A stretch of DNA of 64,000 nucleotides from Paenibacillus qinlingensis (GCF_013204845.1 NZ_JABMKY010000019.1:62001-126000), one strand, 5' to 3'. Shown: positions 1 through 8,412, counted from the first letter of the stretch. A program made the numbers and translations. The notes: generated by a model not told the origin, from the letters alone.

Positions 1-28
1 GTTCAACTACGATGGCGAAGACATCTAA
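1..28 (+). CDS. possible 3' end of an upstream gene (partial)
   Basis: The first bases read in frame from position 2 as FNYDGEDI followed by TAA at 26-28. This would be the C-terminal tail of a gene that starts outside the window. The stretch is too short to identify, and the assignment rests only on an open frame ending in a stop at a plausible distance from the next promoter. Confidence 0.2.
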
Positions 29-209
29 AAGCTCCAAACGTTTCCCTCATCTCTATATGTGAAATAGTTATAAGTAGATATAAAAAAACGGCACTTCCAT
101 TATAAGCGTGAAAGAGGTACGATGTACATGTCACAAATTAGCTATATTTCGTGGACCTTTGTGTATAATCATTGACTGAATTGGCAAAATAGGCGTGGAT
201 GATTATGGG

Positions 210-238
210 TTGACGCTCGTTTGCGGCGAGAGTACAAT
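210..238 (+). promoter_or_regulatory. sigma-A type promoter of the sdh operon
   Basis: TTGACG at 210-215 and TACAAT at 233-238 are separated by exactly 17 bp, a good vegetative promoter about 80 bp upstream of the sdhC start. A TATAAT at 164-169 has no convincing -35 partner. Confidence 0.6.
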
Positions 239-316
239 GATATGTGGCTTGTTTTGTCAAAACTTGTCGGATGTTTGTTGTGATTGAATTTTGTTGAGGG
301 GGGAATTGGTTACATT

Positions 317-970
317 ATGAGTAATTCGTATTACTTTCGAAAGATCCACTCGTTACTAGGTGTCATTCCGGTGGGCTTCTTTCTTCTTGAGCATTTGCTC
401 ACTAATTATGAAGCGACCAAAGGACCTGAAGCCTTCCTGGATCAAATTAACTGGTTGAACGATTTGCCGTTACGATTGTTATTGGAAATCGTGGGAATCT
501 GGCTTCCACTTCTTTACCATGCCGTTTATGGACTTTATGTAGCGTATCAATCACGTAATAACGTATCAAGCTACGGGTATTTCCGTAATACGATGTTTAT
601 GTTGCAACGTGTGACAGGGGTGCTTACATTCTTGTTCATCGTATGGCATCTATTCGAGACTCGCGTTCAGGTTGCCCTAGGCAACGTGGCGCATGAAGCT
701 CTTGGCAATACGATGCATGATATTGCGACGAATCCAGTTATCTTCACGTTATATCTAGTTGGGATTGTTTCTGCAACATTCCATTTCACGAACGGCCTAT
801 GGTCATTCCTTGTGAGCTGGGGGATTACAATTGGACCGCGTGCGCAACGCTTTTCGACGATCATTACAATGGGCTTGTTCGTTCTAATGACGGTGATGTT
901 TATAATGTCATTAACTGCGTTTACAGGTACAGAATTTTCAGTTCCAGTAGAAGCGCATACGGGGAAATAA
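317..970 (+). CDS. sdhC: succinate dehydrogenase cytochrome b558 subunit
   Basis: Membrane anchor of succinate:quinone oxidoreductase (complex II). It binds haem b and passes electrons from the SdhAB iron-sulfur clusters to menaquinone in the cytoplasmic membrane. The 217-residue product has five hydrophobic segments and scattered histidines (for example in the MRKIHS-like N-terminus and the IVWHLF segment), as in the single-subunit, five-helix anchor of Bacillus, so no sdhD is expected. I chose ATG at 317, preceded by GAGGGGGG at 296-303. An in-frame TTG at 284 lacks a better ribosome site. It is first in the operon, 16 bp before sdhA. Confidence 0.93.
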   Translation: MSNSYYFRKIHSLLGVIPVGFFLLEHLLTNYEATKGPEAFLDQINWLNDLPLRLLLEIVGIWLPLLYHAVYGLYVAYQSRNNVSSYGYFRNTMFMLQRVTGVLTFLFIVWHLFETRVQVALGNVAHEALGNTMHDIATNPVIFTLYLVGIVSATFHFTNGLWSFLVSWGITIGPRAQRFSTIITMGLFVLMTVMFIMSLTAFTGTEFSVPVEAHTGK

Positions 971-986
971 GGGAGGGTGAACAGAA

Positions 987-2750
987 GTGGCTAATTCAAA
1001 AATCATCGTCGTCGGCGGAGGCCTTGCGGGACTCATGGCGACAATTAAAGCGGCAGAGGCCGGAGTTCATGTGCAATTGTTCTCCTTGGTTCCTGTTAAA
1101 CGTTCCCACTCCGTATGTGCGCAAGGCGGCATTAACGGTGCGGTGAATACGAAGGGTGAAGGTGACTCCACATGGGAGCACTTTGACGATACAGTTTACG
1201 GGGGAGATTTCTTAGCGAATCAACCTCCTGTTAAAGCATTATGCGACGCGGCTCCAGGAATCATTCACTTGATGGACCGTATGGGCGTTATGTTTAACCG
1301 TACACCAGAAGGTTTGCTTGATTTCCGTCGTTTCGGTGGTACCAAATATCACCGTACAGCATTCGCTGGCGCAACTACGGGTCAACAATTGCTGTATGCG
1401 CTTGACGAGCAAGTTCGTCGTTGGGAAACAGCAGGTCTTGTGACGAAATTCGAGCACTGGGAATTCCTGGGTTCGGTTATTGATGACGATGGCGTATGCC
1501 GTGGTATTGCAGCACAAGATTTGCGTAGCATGGAAATTCAAACGTTCCCAGCTGACGCGGTTATCTTGGCAACAGGTGGTCCTGGGATCATTTTCGGGAA
1601 AACAACGAATTCCGTCATTAACACAGGTACAGCAGCAAGTGCGGTTTACCAACAAGGCGTGAAATACGCGAATGGTGAAATGATTCAAATTCACCCAACG
1701 GCGATTCCGGGAGACGACAAGCTGCGCTTGATGTCCGAATCCGCACGTGGTGAGGGCGGACGTATTTGGACGTACAAAGACGGTAAGCCGTGGTACTTCC
1801 TTGAAGAGAAATACCCAGCCTACGGTAACCTTGTTCCTCGTGATATTGCAACGCGTGAGATTTTCTCCGTGTGTATTGATCAGAAGCTTGGTATTAATGG
1901 CGAGAACATGGTGTACTTGGATCTTTCTCATAAAGACCCGAAAGAGCTTGATATTAAGCTCGGCGGTATTATGGAAATTTACGAGAAGTTCATGGGCGAT
2001 GACCCGCGTAAAATTCCGATGAAAATTTTCCCAGCGGTTCATTATTCGATGGGCGGCATGTGGGTTGACTATAACATGATGACAAACATTCCAGGCCTAT
2101 TCGCAGCAGGTGAGTGTGAGTATCAGCATCACGGTGCAAACCGTTTGGGCGCGAACTCCCTCGTTTCCGCGATCTACGACGGCATGGTTTCTGGTCCTAA
2201 AGCGGTCGAGTATATTCGCGGCTTATCCAAGCATGCGGATGATACGTCCTCGATTATTTATGATCGTGAGAAGAAACGCCATCAAGATCGTTATGAGAGC
2301 TTGCTCAAAATGAACAATGGTACGGAAAATGCGTACGTGCTTCATAAAGAGCTTGGCGACATGATGAATGCGAATATGACGGTGGTTCGTTACAATGACC
2401 GTTTGACAGAAACGATCGGCAAGATCAAGGATTTGAAAGAGCGTTACAACAACATCAACATCACAGATACGGCACGTTGGAACAACCAAGGGGTTGCGTT
2501 CACACGCCAACTTTGGAACATGTTCGAGCTTGCTGAAGCGATGACTGTTGGTGCCTTGATGCGTGATGAGAGTCGTGGCGCGCATTATAAGCCTGATTTC
2601 CCAGAACGTGATGATGATAACTTCATGAAAACGACAATCGCAGACTGGACGCCAGATGGTCCTAAGATTTCGTATGATGAAATTGATGTATCGTTGATTA
2701 AACCTCGTAAACGTGACTACTCCACGGAGAAGAAAAAGGAGGGATCCTGA
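987..2750 (+). CDS. sdhA: succinate dehydrogenase flavoprotein subunit
   Basis: Catalytic subunit that oxidises succinate to fumarate in the TCA cycle, with FAD bound covalently. The 587-residue protein starts with a dinucleotide-binding motif (VVGGGLAGLMA, residues 8-18). The conserved RSHSVCAQGG segment places the FAD-linked histidine at residue 41. The substrate-site segments HRTAFAGATTGQ and SARGEGG are present, and the C-terminal domain is the family's usual length. Start is GTG at 987, behind GGGAGG at 971-976. The gene lies between the anchor and the iron-sulfur subunit with 2 bp to sdhB, so the three are cotranscribed. Confidence 0.97.
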   Translation: MANSKIIVVGGGLAGLMATIKAAEAGVHVQLFSLVPVKRSHSVCAQGGINGAVNTKGEGDSTWEHFDDTVYGGDFLANQPPVKALCDAAPGIIHLMDRMGVMFNRTPEGLLDFRRFGGTKYHRTAFAGATTGQQLLYALDEQVRRWETAGLVTKFEHWEFLGSVIDDDGVCRGIAAQDLRSMEIQTFPADAVILATGGPGIIFGKTTNSVINTGTAASAVYQQGVKYANGEMIQIHPTAIPGDDKLRLMSESARGEGGRIWTYKDGKPWYFLEEKYPAYGNLVPRDIATREIFSVCIDQKLGINGENMVYLDLSHKDPKELDIKLGGIMEIYEKFMGDDPRKIPMKIFPAVHYSMGGMWVDYNMMTNIPGLFAAGECEYQHHGANRLGANSLVSAIYDGMVSGPKAVEYIRGLSKHADDTSSIIYDREKKRHQDRYESLLKMNNGTENAYVLHKELGDMMNANMTVVRYNDRLTETIGKIKDLKERYNNINITDTARWNNQGVAFTRQLWNMFELAEAMTVGALMRDESRGAHYKPDFPERDDDNFMKTTIADWTPDGPKISYDEIDVSLIKPRKRDYSTEKKKEGS

Positions 2751-2752
2751 TC

Positions 2753-3517
2753 ATGGCGGAGACATTAAGCGCAACGAAAACCGTGAAGTTTATCGTGACT
2801 CGTCAAGAGAGTCCGGATTCCAAACCGTACACAGAGGAGTTTGAAGTTCCTTATCGCGCGAACATGAACGTGATCAGCGGTTTGATGGAAGTTCAGCGTA
2901 ACCCTAAGAATGCGAATGGCGACAAAACAACTCCGGTATGTTGGGAATCCAACTGTCTGGAAGAAGTGTGTGGCGCTTGTTCCATGGTCATCAATGGTAA
3001 GCCGCGTCAAGCTTGTTCCGCGTTAGTAGATAAGCTTGAGCAGCCGATTCGTGTAGCGCCAATGAGCACATTCCCTGTAATGCGTGACCTTGTTATCGAC
3101 CGTGGACGCATGTTCAATGCGTTGAAAAAGGTTAAAGCATGGGTTCCAATCGATGGAACATACGACCTTGGTCCTGGACCGCGTATGGCTGAGTCGAAGC
3201 GTCAATGGGCTTATGAGTTGTCCAAATGTATGACATGCGGCGTGTGTTTGGAAGCTTGTCCGAACGTAAACGACAAAAACTCGTTTATCGGGCCTTCTGC
3301 ACTTTCCCAAGTTCGTCTATTCAACGCTCACCCAACGGGTGAGATGAACAAAGACGAGCGTTTGGATACGCTGATGACAGACGGCGGTATCGAAGGCTGC
3401 GGTAACTCGCAGAACTGCGTACGTTCCTGTCCGAAGGGTATTCCGCTTACGACGTCGATCGCTGCTTTGAATGCGGACACGACGAAGCACTTGTTCAAGA
3501 AATGGTTAGGCGTGTAA
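2753..3517 (+). CDS. sdhB: succinate dehydrogenase iron-sulfur subunit
   Basis: Electron-transfer subunit of complex II linking the flavin of SdhA to the haem/quinone site of SdhC. The 254-residue product carries an N-terminal [2Fe-2S] ferredoxin domain with cysteines in CWESNCLEEVCGAC and a later C (residues about 62-85). A C-terminal domain contains CMTCGVCLEACP and CGNSQNCVRSCPKG for the [4Fe-4S] and [3Fe-4S] clusters. ATG at 2753 follows AAGGAGGG at 2737-2744. It is the last gene of the operon, followed by a rho-independent terminator. Confidence 0.96.
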   Translation: MAETLSATKTVKFIVTRQESPDSKPYTEEFEVPYRANMNVISGLMEVQRNPKNANGDKTTPVCWESNCLEEVCGACSMVINGKPRQACSALVDKLEQPIRVAPMSTFPVMRDLVIDRGRMFNALKKVKAWVPIDGTYDLGPGPRMAESKRQWAYELSKCMTCGVCLEACPNVNDKNSFIGPSALSQVRLFNAHPTGEMNKDERLDTLMTDGGIEGCGNSQNCVRSCPKGIPLTTSIAALNADTTKHLFKKWLGV

Positions 3518-3531
3518 GATGCGCTGAAATG

Positions 3532-3576
3532 AAGTCCGTCCTCCTGGAATTGGGAGTGGCGGGCTTTTTTGTTTTT
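3532..3576 (+). terminator. rho-independent terminator of sdhCAB
   Basis: AAGTCCGTC at 3532-3540 pairs, with two G-U pairs, with GGCGGGCTT at 3558-3566. CTCC/GGGAG pairs inside, and a T-rich run follows from 3565. Confidence 0.75.
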
Positions 3577-3609
3577 GATGGTGGGAGTAGGGCGGCAGTT
3601 TTGAGAGGA

Positions 3610-3930
3610 AATAAGAACTCGTAGAGTTCTTATTCGGCGAGAACGGTAGCTTTGGGAGGAAATAAGAACGCTTCGCGTTCTTATTTCTGGCGCAAGCGCG
3701 GGGAAAGCACGGAGAAGCGGAAAATAAGAACTCACGGAGTTCTTATTCGGCGAGAACGGCAGCTTTGGGAGGAAATAAGAACGCTTCGCGTTCTTATTTC
3801 TGGCGCAAGCGCGGGGAAAGCACGGAGAAGCGGAATATAAGAACTCGCGGAGTTCTTATTCAGTGGGAACGGCCGCTTTGGGAGGAAATAAGAACGTTTC
3901 GCGTTCTTATTTCTGGCGCAAGTGCGGGGA
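3610..3930. repeat. 113-bp tandem repeat of paired hairpins (almost three copies)
   Basis: Units begin at 3610, 3723 and about 3836 with a 113-bp period. Each unit holds two perfect hairpins. One is AATAAGAACTC-nnn-GAGTTCTTATT (3610-3634, 3723-3747, and trimmed at 3838-3858). The other is AAATAAGAACGC-TTC-GCGTTCTTATTT (3660-3686, 3773-3799, and about 3886-3912). The intervening sequence is nearly identical between units. Short open frames here are translations of the repeat. It resembles REP-like intergenic elements; no function is visible. Confidence 0.85.
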
Positions 3931-3959
3931 TCACCCTCGCCGAGTCTTACATTTCGGAC

Positions 3960-3990
3960 AACAAAAAGACCTGAGTCAGACTCTCAGGTC
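3960..3990 (-). terminator. terminator for the minus-strand small gene at 4011-4211
   Basis: GACCTGAG at 3968-3975 and CTCAGGTC at 3983-3990 form an 8-bp perfect stem. On the minus strand it is followed by a run of T (complement of the A-run at 3963-3967). Confidence 0.65.
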
Positions 3991-4010
3991 ATCTGGATCA
4001 TGTGTAGAGG

Positions 4011-4211
4011 TTAGTGCGCTGCGGGGCAGTCGGGTGATTCTGGTGCGTCATACTTATTTATAGGGGACATCAAGTGAGGGTGCTGGGAAGAATAATACGA
4101 CGACCTAGGTTCGGCAAGATCAGATGAAGCTGCTCCAGTTGAACTAATGGGCGCTGCGGGTTGGATGTGCTTTTTATCTAACATGTGAATGTGGAAATGA
4201 ATCGATTGCAT
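4011..4211 (-). CDS. small histidine/serine-rich protein, unknown
   Basis: A 66-residue product that I do not recognise. ATG at 4211 is preceded on the minus strand by GGAGGTG with 5 bases between, an excellent ribosome site. A minus-strand promoter is visible upstream (TTGTCA and TATTAT, spacer about 18, within 4230-4275), and a matching minus-strand terminator lies just downstream. It is therefore a complete small transcription unit despite its length. The N-terminus is rich in His and Ile (MQSIHFHIHML) and the rest is rich in Ser, Ala and Pro. No membrane segment is evident. It is divergent from the riboswitch-controlled operon. Confidence 0.6.
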   Translation of the reverse strand: MQSIHFHIHMLDKKHIQPAAPISSTGAASSDLAEPRSSYYSSQHPHLMSPINKYDAPESPDCPAAH

Positions 4212-4301
4212 CGCGACACCTCCATATAGATGCTTTATATGTTATATAATATTACGTAAACACTCATTTTGACAACATAATATTTATTTATGTTATATAT
4301 A

Positions 4302-4330
4302 TTGACATGAACGGCTAATCTAAGTATGAT
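4302..4330 (+). promoter_or_regulatory. strong sigma-A promoter of the riboswitch-led ABC operon
   Basis: TTGACA at 4302-4307 and TATGAT at 4325-4330 with a 17-bp spacer, about 50 bp upstream of the conserved riboswitch core. Confidence 0.75.
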
Positions 4331-4378
4331 ATAGACAAAAGTAAGAAAACGAAGAAACAACCGCATAGCAAACTTGTT

Positions 4379-4512
4379 TTCTAGGGTTCCGCGATAGAAT
4401 GAAGGCTATCGGTCAGGTCCAAGAGAAGACACACGATGAGCAATTCATCGTGCACACGGAGGGATAAAAGCCCGGGAGGATATCAGGATATGATATCATT
4501 CCGGGCTTTTTC
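4379..4512 (+). promoter_or_regulatory. guanidine-I riboswitch (ykkC class) with terminator expression platform
   Basis: The leader carries the conserved blocks of the guanidine-I aptamer in order: CTAGGGTTCCG at 4381-4391, GGTCCAAGAG at 4416-4425, and CACGGAGGGATAAAAGCCCG ending near 4474, then GGAGG. AAGCCCGG at 4468-4475 can instead pair with CCGGGCTT at 4501-4508, with GATATCA/TGATATC pairing inside and a T-run to 4512, which makes a terminator. The 3' side of the aptamer and the 5' side of the terminator are the same bases, so ligand binding should prevent termination. That is an ON switch. The identification is from motif recall, not a covariance search. Confidence 0.88.
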
Positions 4513-4545
4513 CTTATCATTTTATACAGAGAGGGAGTTCGGAGA

Positions 4546-5565
4546 ATGAGACAAAAAACAATATTTCTGATGTTGGCGGTATTATTAACTTTTACAGTAA
4601 TTAGCGGGTGTGGTAGTAAAGAGGCGAGTACGACAGCAGGAGGCAGCAAAGAACCGATCAAATTGGCACTTAGTCCATGGCCAGGCTGGTTCGTGTGGTA
4701 TCTCGTGAAGGAGAAGGGCTTTTTCGAGAAAAATGGCGTGAACGTGGATCTGGTTTGGTTCCCTGTATACAGTGACTCCTTATCCGCACTTGCTTCAGGT
4801 AAAGTGGATGCAAATAGTCAAACGTTGAGCGATACACTAGCTCCAGCAAGCAAAGGCATTAAGCTGAAAGCTGTGCTGGTTAATGATAACTCCAATGGCG
4901 GCGACGGTGTTGTCGTGAAGCCAAGTATCAACTCTTTGAAAGATTTGAAAGGTAAGAAAGTTGCAACGGAGCTTGGAACCGTCGATCATCTTCTGATGCT
5001 GACAGCGCTTGAGAAAGCAGGTTTAGCAGAGAAGGATGTCTCTTATACGAATATGACAGTCAACGATGCAGGGCCAGCGTTCATAGCGGGTAATTTGGAT
5101 GCTGCGGTACTCTGGGAACCCTTCCTAAGCAAAGCCATTCAAGAGGGGAAAGGGAAGTTGCTCTTCTCATCCAAGGATACACCGGGACTGATTCCTGACT
5201 TGCTCGTATTTAAAGAAGAAATTACAAAAAATCGTCCAGACGATGTGAAGAAAATCATTAACGCTTGGTTCGACGCATTGGACTACTGGAAAGCGAACCC
5301 AGAAGAATCACTGAAAATTATGGCTAAAGCGGCAGAGACGCCGCTCGATGAATACAAAGCTGGTGTGGATAGCGTGAAGATTTTCCAATTGGAAGATAAC
5401 GTCAAAGCATTCGCCAAAGCGGATTCCTACGAGTCCCTAGCATTTACTTCTGTAAAGACAGCCGAATTCTTAAAAGGCTTGGATATGCTGAGTACAATTC
5501 CCAAAGCGGAAACCTTCTTGGATGGCCATTTTGTAGAGGAAGTCATGAAGGAACGCAAGAAATAA
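4546..5565 (+). CDS. ABC importer substrate-binding lipoprotein (NitT/TauT type)
   Basis: Extracytoplasmic solute receptor of an importer of the nitrate/sulfonate/taurine family. The N-terminus is a lipoprotein signal with a lipobox ending ISGC at about residue 22. The mature part has the SsuA/ThiY-like fold signature, with an early aromatic-rich LSPWPGWFVW segment, KDLKGKKVA and a mid-protein LDAAVLWEPF. ATG at 4546 follows GAGGGAG. It is the first gene behind the guanidine-I riboswitch. Importers of this type are known companions of that riboswitch, so guanidine or a guanidino compound is a more likely ligand than sulfonates. That substrate is inferred from context, not from residues. Confidence 0.88.
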   Translation: MRQKTIFLMLAVLLTFTVISGCGSKEASTTAGGSKEPIKLALSPWPGWFVWYLVKEKGFFEKNGVNVDLVWFPVYSDSLSALASGKVDANSQTLSDTLAPASKGIKLKAVLVNDNSNGGDGVVVKPSINSLKDLKGKKVATELGTVDHLLMLTALEKAGLAEKDVSYTNMTVNDAGPAFIAGNLDAAVLWEPFLSKAIQEGKGKLLFSSKDTPGLIPDLLVFKEEITKNRPDDVKKIINAWFDALDYWKANPEESLKIMAKAAETPLDEYKAGVDSVKIFQLEDNVKAFAKADSYESLAFTSVKTAEFLKGLDMLSTIPKAETFLDGHFVEEVMKERKK

Positions 5566-5587
5566 AGGCTGAACAGGAGGTCTGCAG

Positions 5588-6406
5588 ATGGAAACGCTGG
5601 TGAAAAAAAGACGTAAGTCCACATTGTTTGCCATACGAGGAGAAATTAGCCGTAAATCATATTTGTCAGGTGTCTTGCTTATCATTGCAGTTCTGTTGTT
5701 GTTCTGGAGCGTGATGAGCTACGGCAACTTGGTCAATCGTACTTTCCTTCCAACACCGGATCAGGTGCTCCGGCAGTTTGGGATTCAACTACAGAACCCG
5801 GTGTTCTGGCAAAATGTTTGGATTAGTATTTTCCGAGTGGGCGGTGGATTCTTGCTCGCTTGTATCATTGGTATACCGCTGGGGATTCTTGCGGGTACGT
5901 ATAAGTTTGCAGAAGCTATCCTAGTACCACCAACGGAGTTCATTCGGTATATGCCTGCGACAGCTTTCATTCCCTTGATCATGGTGTGGGCGGGGATTGG
6001 CGAATGGGCGAAAGTCCTCGTAATCTTCCTGGGATGTTTCTTCCAATTGATGCTGATGGTTGCAGATAATACACGTTCGGTTTCTAATGATCTACTGCAA
6101 ACTTCGTATACATTAGGTGCGAAACGCTGGCAAGTGATCGAAAAGGTGCTGATTCCTGCACTGTTGCCTGATTTGATGAACACGCTGCGCTTAATTATTG
6201 GGTGGGCTTGGACGTATCTGGTTGTAGCTGAGTTGGTTGCGGCTAGCAGTGGTCTTGGATTTTCGATCATGAAGGCGCAGAGGTTCTTGAACACGGATCA
6301 AATTTTTGTAGGTATTATTGCGATTGGATTGCTAGGCTTACTGACAGATCGTACATTTGCCTATTGTCATAAGCGATTTTTCCCATGGTTGGAAGGAGGG
6401 CGTTAA
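5588..6406 (+). CDS. ABC importer permease (NitT/TauT type)
   Basis: Membrane component of the importer, 272 residues with about six hydrophobic segments. It has the cytoplasmic coupling region typical of the BPD_transp_1 family (TLGAKRWQVIEKVLIPALLPDLM, around residues 177-199), which contacts the ATPase. ATG at 5588 follows AGGAGG at 5576-5581. The gene sits between the receptor and ATPase genes with 22 bp and 1 bp gaps, so the operon makes a complete importer. Substrate specificity cannot be read from the sequence. Confidence 0.9.
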   Translation: METLVKKRRKSTLFAIRGEISRKSYLSGVLLIIAVLLLFWSVMSYGNLVNRTFLPTPDQVLRQFGIQLQNPVFWQNVWISIFRVGGGFLLACIIGIPLGILAGTYKFAEAILVPPTEFIRYMPATAFIPLIMVWAGIGEWAKVLVIFLGCFFQLMLMVADNTRSVSNDLLQTSYTLGAKRWQVIEKVLIPALLPDLMNTLRLIIGWAWTYLVVAELVAASSGLGFSIMKAQRFLNTDQIFVGIIAIGLLGLLTDRTFAYCHKRFFPWLEGGR

Positions 6407-6407
6407 G

Positions 6408-7232
6408 ATGGAAGCATTGAACCTAGATTACAACAACGTGCCTTCTGAGGGGACAAATGCAGGTGTCGGTGTGCGAAAAATTGAAGCAGTCGATGTTACG
6501 AAGGTATACAGTACGAAGAAGTCGCAATTCGTAGCTTTGGATCGTGTGTCCTTTCACGTGAATGCGCATGAGTTTGTCAGTTTTGTTGGGCCTTCTGGCT
6601 GTGGGAAGTCTTCCTTATTGCGAATTATTGCTGGACTAGAACCCTTGACGATGGGGGATCTGAGTATCAACGGTCATGAGATTGAAGGTCCTGGCGCTGA
6701 CCGAGGCATGGTCTTCCAGAGCTATACGTTATTCCCATGGTTATCTGTTAGGGAGAATATTGAATTCGGATTGACGTTGAAGGGTGTTCCTCTGTTCGAA
6801 AAGAGAGCCATATCCGATCACTTCATGGAGCTAGTCGGGTTGCATAAGTTCGCGAAATCTTTGCCGAAGGAGCTATCGGGCGGGATGAAGCAGCGGGTCG
6901 CGATTGCACGAGCTTTGGCGAATAATCCGGATGTGCTGCTCATGGATGAACCGTTCGGAGCGCTGGATCCTCAAACGAAAAATGCCATGCAGGAGTTGTT
7001 GCTGCGCATTTGGGAAAAGGAGAAAACGACGGTTGTGTTCATCACGCACGATATCGAGGAAGCCATTTTCTTATCGCAGCGGGTGTATGTGATGCAGGCG
7101 CATCCCGGAACGATCCGCAGTGAGATCGTCATACCGCGCGGACTGCGGCAGGTTGAGGATGTGAAGGATTCCGAAGCTTTCGTGAAGCTGAAAAAGCAGA
7201 TCATTTCGTTGATTGGGCATCACGACGAGTAA
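6408..7232 (+). CDS. ABC importer ATP-binding protein (NitT/TauT type)
   Basis: Cytoplasmic ATPase driving the importer. The 274-residue protein shows Walker A GPSGCGKSS, Q-loop FQSYTLFPW, signature LSGGMKQR, Walker B VLLMDEP and an H-loop in FITHD, in the usual order. I chose ATG at 6408, two bases after the permease stop and behind GGAAGGAGGG. An in-frame upstream ATG at 6357 lies inside the permease gene and would add a non-homologous leader. A strong terminator follows, closing the operon started by the riboswitch. Confidence 0.93.
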   Translation: MEALNLDYNNVPSEGTNAGVGVRKIEAVDVTKVYSTKKSQFVALDRVSFHVNAHEFVSFVGPSGCGKSSLLRIIAGLEPLTMGDLSINGHEIEGPGADRGMVFQSYTLFPWLSVRENIEFGLTLKGVPLFEKRAISDHFMELVGLHKFAKSLPKELSGGMKQRVAIARALANNPDVLLMDEPFGALDPQTKNAMQELLLRIWEKEKTTVVFITHDIEEAIFLSQRVYVMQAHPGTIRSEIVIPRGLRQVEDVKDSEAFVKLKKQIISLIGHHDE

Positions 7233-7242
7233 GTGCAATAGA

Positions 7243-7278
7243 GGCACCATAGCAGAGTGATCTGCTGTGGTGCCTTTT
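7243..7278 (+). terminator. terminator of the ABC importer operon
   Basis: GGCACCATAGCAGA at 7243-7256 pairs with TCTGCTGTGGTGCC at 7261-7274 (loop GTGA), followed by TTTT. Confidence 0.9.
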
Positions 7279-7377
7279 GTGCTGGGACGACTGGGGGAAG
7301 CATATCAGCAGGCGCAGCTGGTTCGGTGGGAGGTGATATGCGATAGTAGGTAGTAGATAGTAAATAGTAGATAAGCG

Positions 7378-7456
7378 AAATAACTGGAAATTATCCAGCT
7401 ATTTTGGGAGGATGTACAGGTTTTATAGAAATAACTGGAAAACATCCAGCTATTTT
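7378..7456. repeat. two copies of a short hairpin repeat between convergent operons
   Basis: AAATAACTGGA...TCCAGCTATTTT occurs at 7378-7405 and again at 7429-7456 (51-bp period). Each copy can fold as a stem with one mismatch. Related AACTGGA/TCCAGTTA pieces occur near 7555 and at 50.2-50.4 kb. The rest of 7279-7611 holds a short purine-rich AGTAGATAGTA-like microsatellite at about 7343-7372 and no gene. Confidence 0.6.
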
Positions 7457-7611
7457 GAGTCATTTTGCTCAAAAAGCGCAGAAATGAATAAATTAGCTAC
7501 ATGAAATCCATCTAATTCTGATTTTCTTCAATATATCAAGAATTTAGATGGAGGTTTTCCAGTTAATCATTTTAACTGCGCAAAGCTTACCGAGATCCTG
7601 TCCCCTACCAC

Positions 7612-8400
7612 TTAGTCAGATTGTGGAGCCGATGCTAGAACAGGGAAAAGCCTCCCCTTAAGGAGTTCGCCTTCCTGAAAGCCGGAGCCTCGGGTCAGCT
7701 CATGATTGCTTTTGCTATTAAAAGTGGCATTCTCCGGCATATAGACGATGGTCAAGACTCGGCGTGGTTTGTCAGACTGGTTGGCATGCGCATAATGAAA
7801 AGTAAGTCCGTGATGAAGTGTGAAGCTGCCGCGTTTGAGTGGTACGTTGACAGGTCTGCGGAGGTTCGTACCACTATCCTTGGTGAGTTCGAGTAAATCG
7901 ATCGGATGGAGGAAGTCGACATTGGTTAATTTTCCTTCTTTGTGAGAGCCGGGGATGAAGGATAAGCAGCCGTTAACCTCATCCACATCATGCATAGGTA
8001 ACCATAGAGTTAAAACATTGGATTCATGCATGGGGAAATAAGTGGCATCCTGATGCCAAGGGGTAGGCTTGGAATCTCCGGGCATTTTCCAGAAAGCTTG
8101 ATCATGGAACAAGCGGACGCCGGTTGAACCGGAAAATTGCCTGGCAATATCCGCAAGTTTGGGACTTAGCACGTAGAGGGCCATACCCGCAGAGTCACGC
8201 CATGTATTCATTTTGCTGTTTAGAATTTTGAAGTAGTCGGAGTCCTTCTCCACGCTTTGTGTATGTTCGCCTTCAATCGCCATGACCTCGTCGAGGTAAG
8301 CGCTCAGCTCATTGATTTCCTTTCCTGACAAGACATCCTCTAACTGGACAAAACCGTTTTCTTCATAAAATGCGATTTTTTCTGCGGGTACTTGAAACAT
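7612..8400 (-). CDS. PhyH-family Fe(II)/2-oxoglutarate dioxygenase
   Basis: A 262-residue member of the phytanoyl-CoA dioxygenase family, which hydroxylates diverse small molecules using Fe(II), O2 and 2-oxoglutarate. Visible metal ligands are the HxD pair in PWHQDATYFP and a distal His in the TLHHGLTFHYAHAN segment. An Arg for 2-oxoglutarate follows (KPRRVLT). ATG at 8400 follows AGAGGTGA. It is the last gene of the seven-gene minus-strand operon, 12 bp after the FAH-family gene. With a Rieske oxygenase in the same operon, the pathway probably has two oxidative steps. Substrate unknown. Confidence 0.85.
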   Translation of the reverse strand: MFQVPAEKIAFYEENGFVQLEDVLSGKEINELSAYLDEVMAIEGEHTQSVEKDSDYFKILNSKMNTWRDSAGMALYVLSPKLADIARQFSGSTGVRLFHDQAFWKMPGDSKPTPWHQDATYFPMHESNVLTLWLPMHDVDEVNGCLSFIPGSHKEGKLTNVDFLHPIDLLELTKDSGTNLRRPVNVPLKRGSFTLHHGLTFHYAHANQSDKPRRVLTIVYMPENATFNSKSNHELTRGSGFQEGELLKGRLFPVLASAPQSD

Positions 8401-8412
8401 GGGGTCACCTCT

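Noticed and set aside
1239-2042. 267-codon minus-strand frame opposite sdhA
   Set aside because: Antisense shadow of a highly conserved gene; no ribosome site and no family resemblance.
3610-3930. Tandem palindromic array considered as CRISPR
   Set aside because: Spacers are identical between units and only about three units exist; no cas genes in the window.
3652-3974. Two overlapping plus-strand frames with repeated peptide text
   Set aside because: They are translations of the 113-bp hairpin repeat and carry no independent signals.
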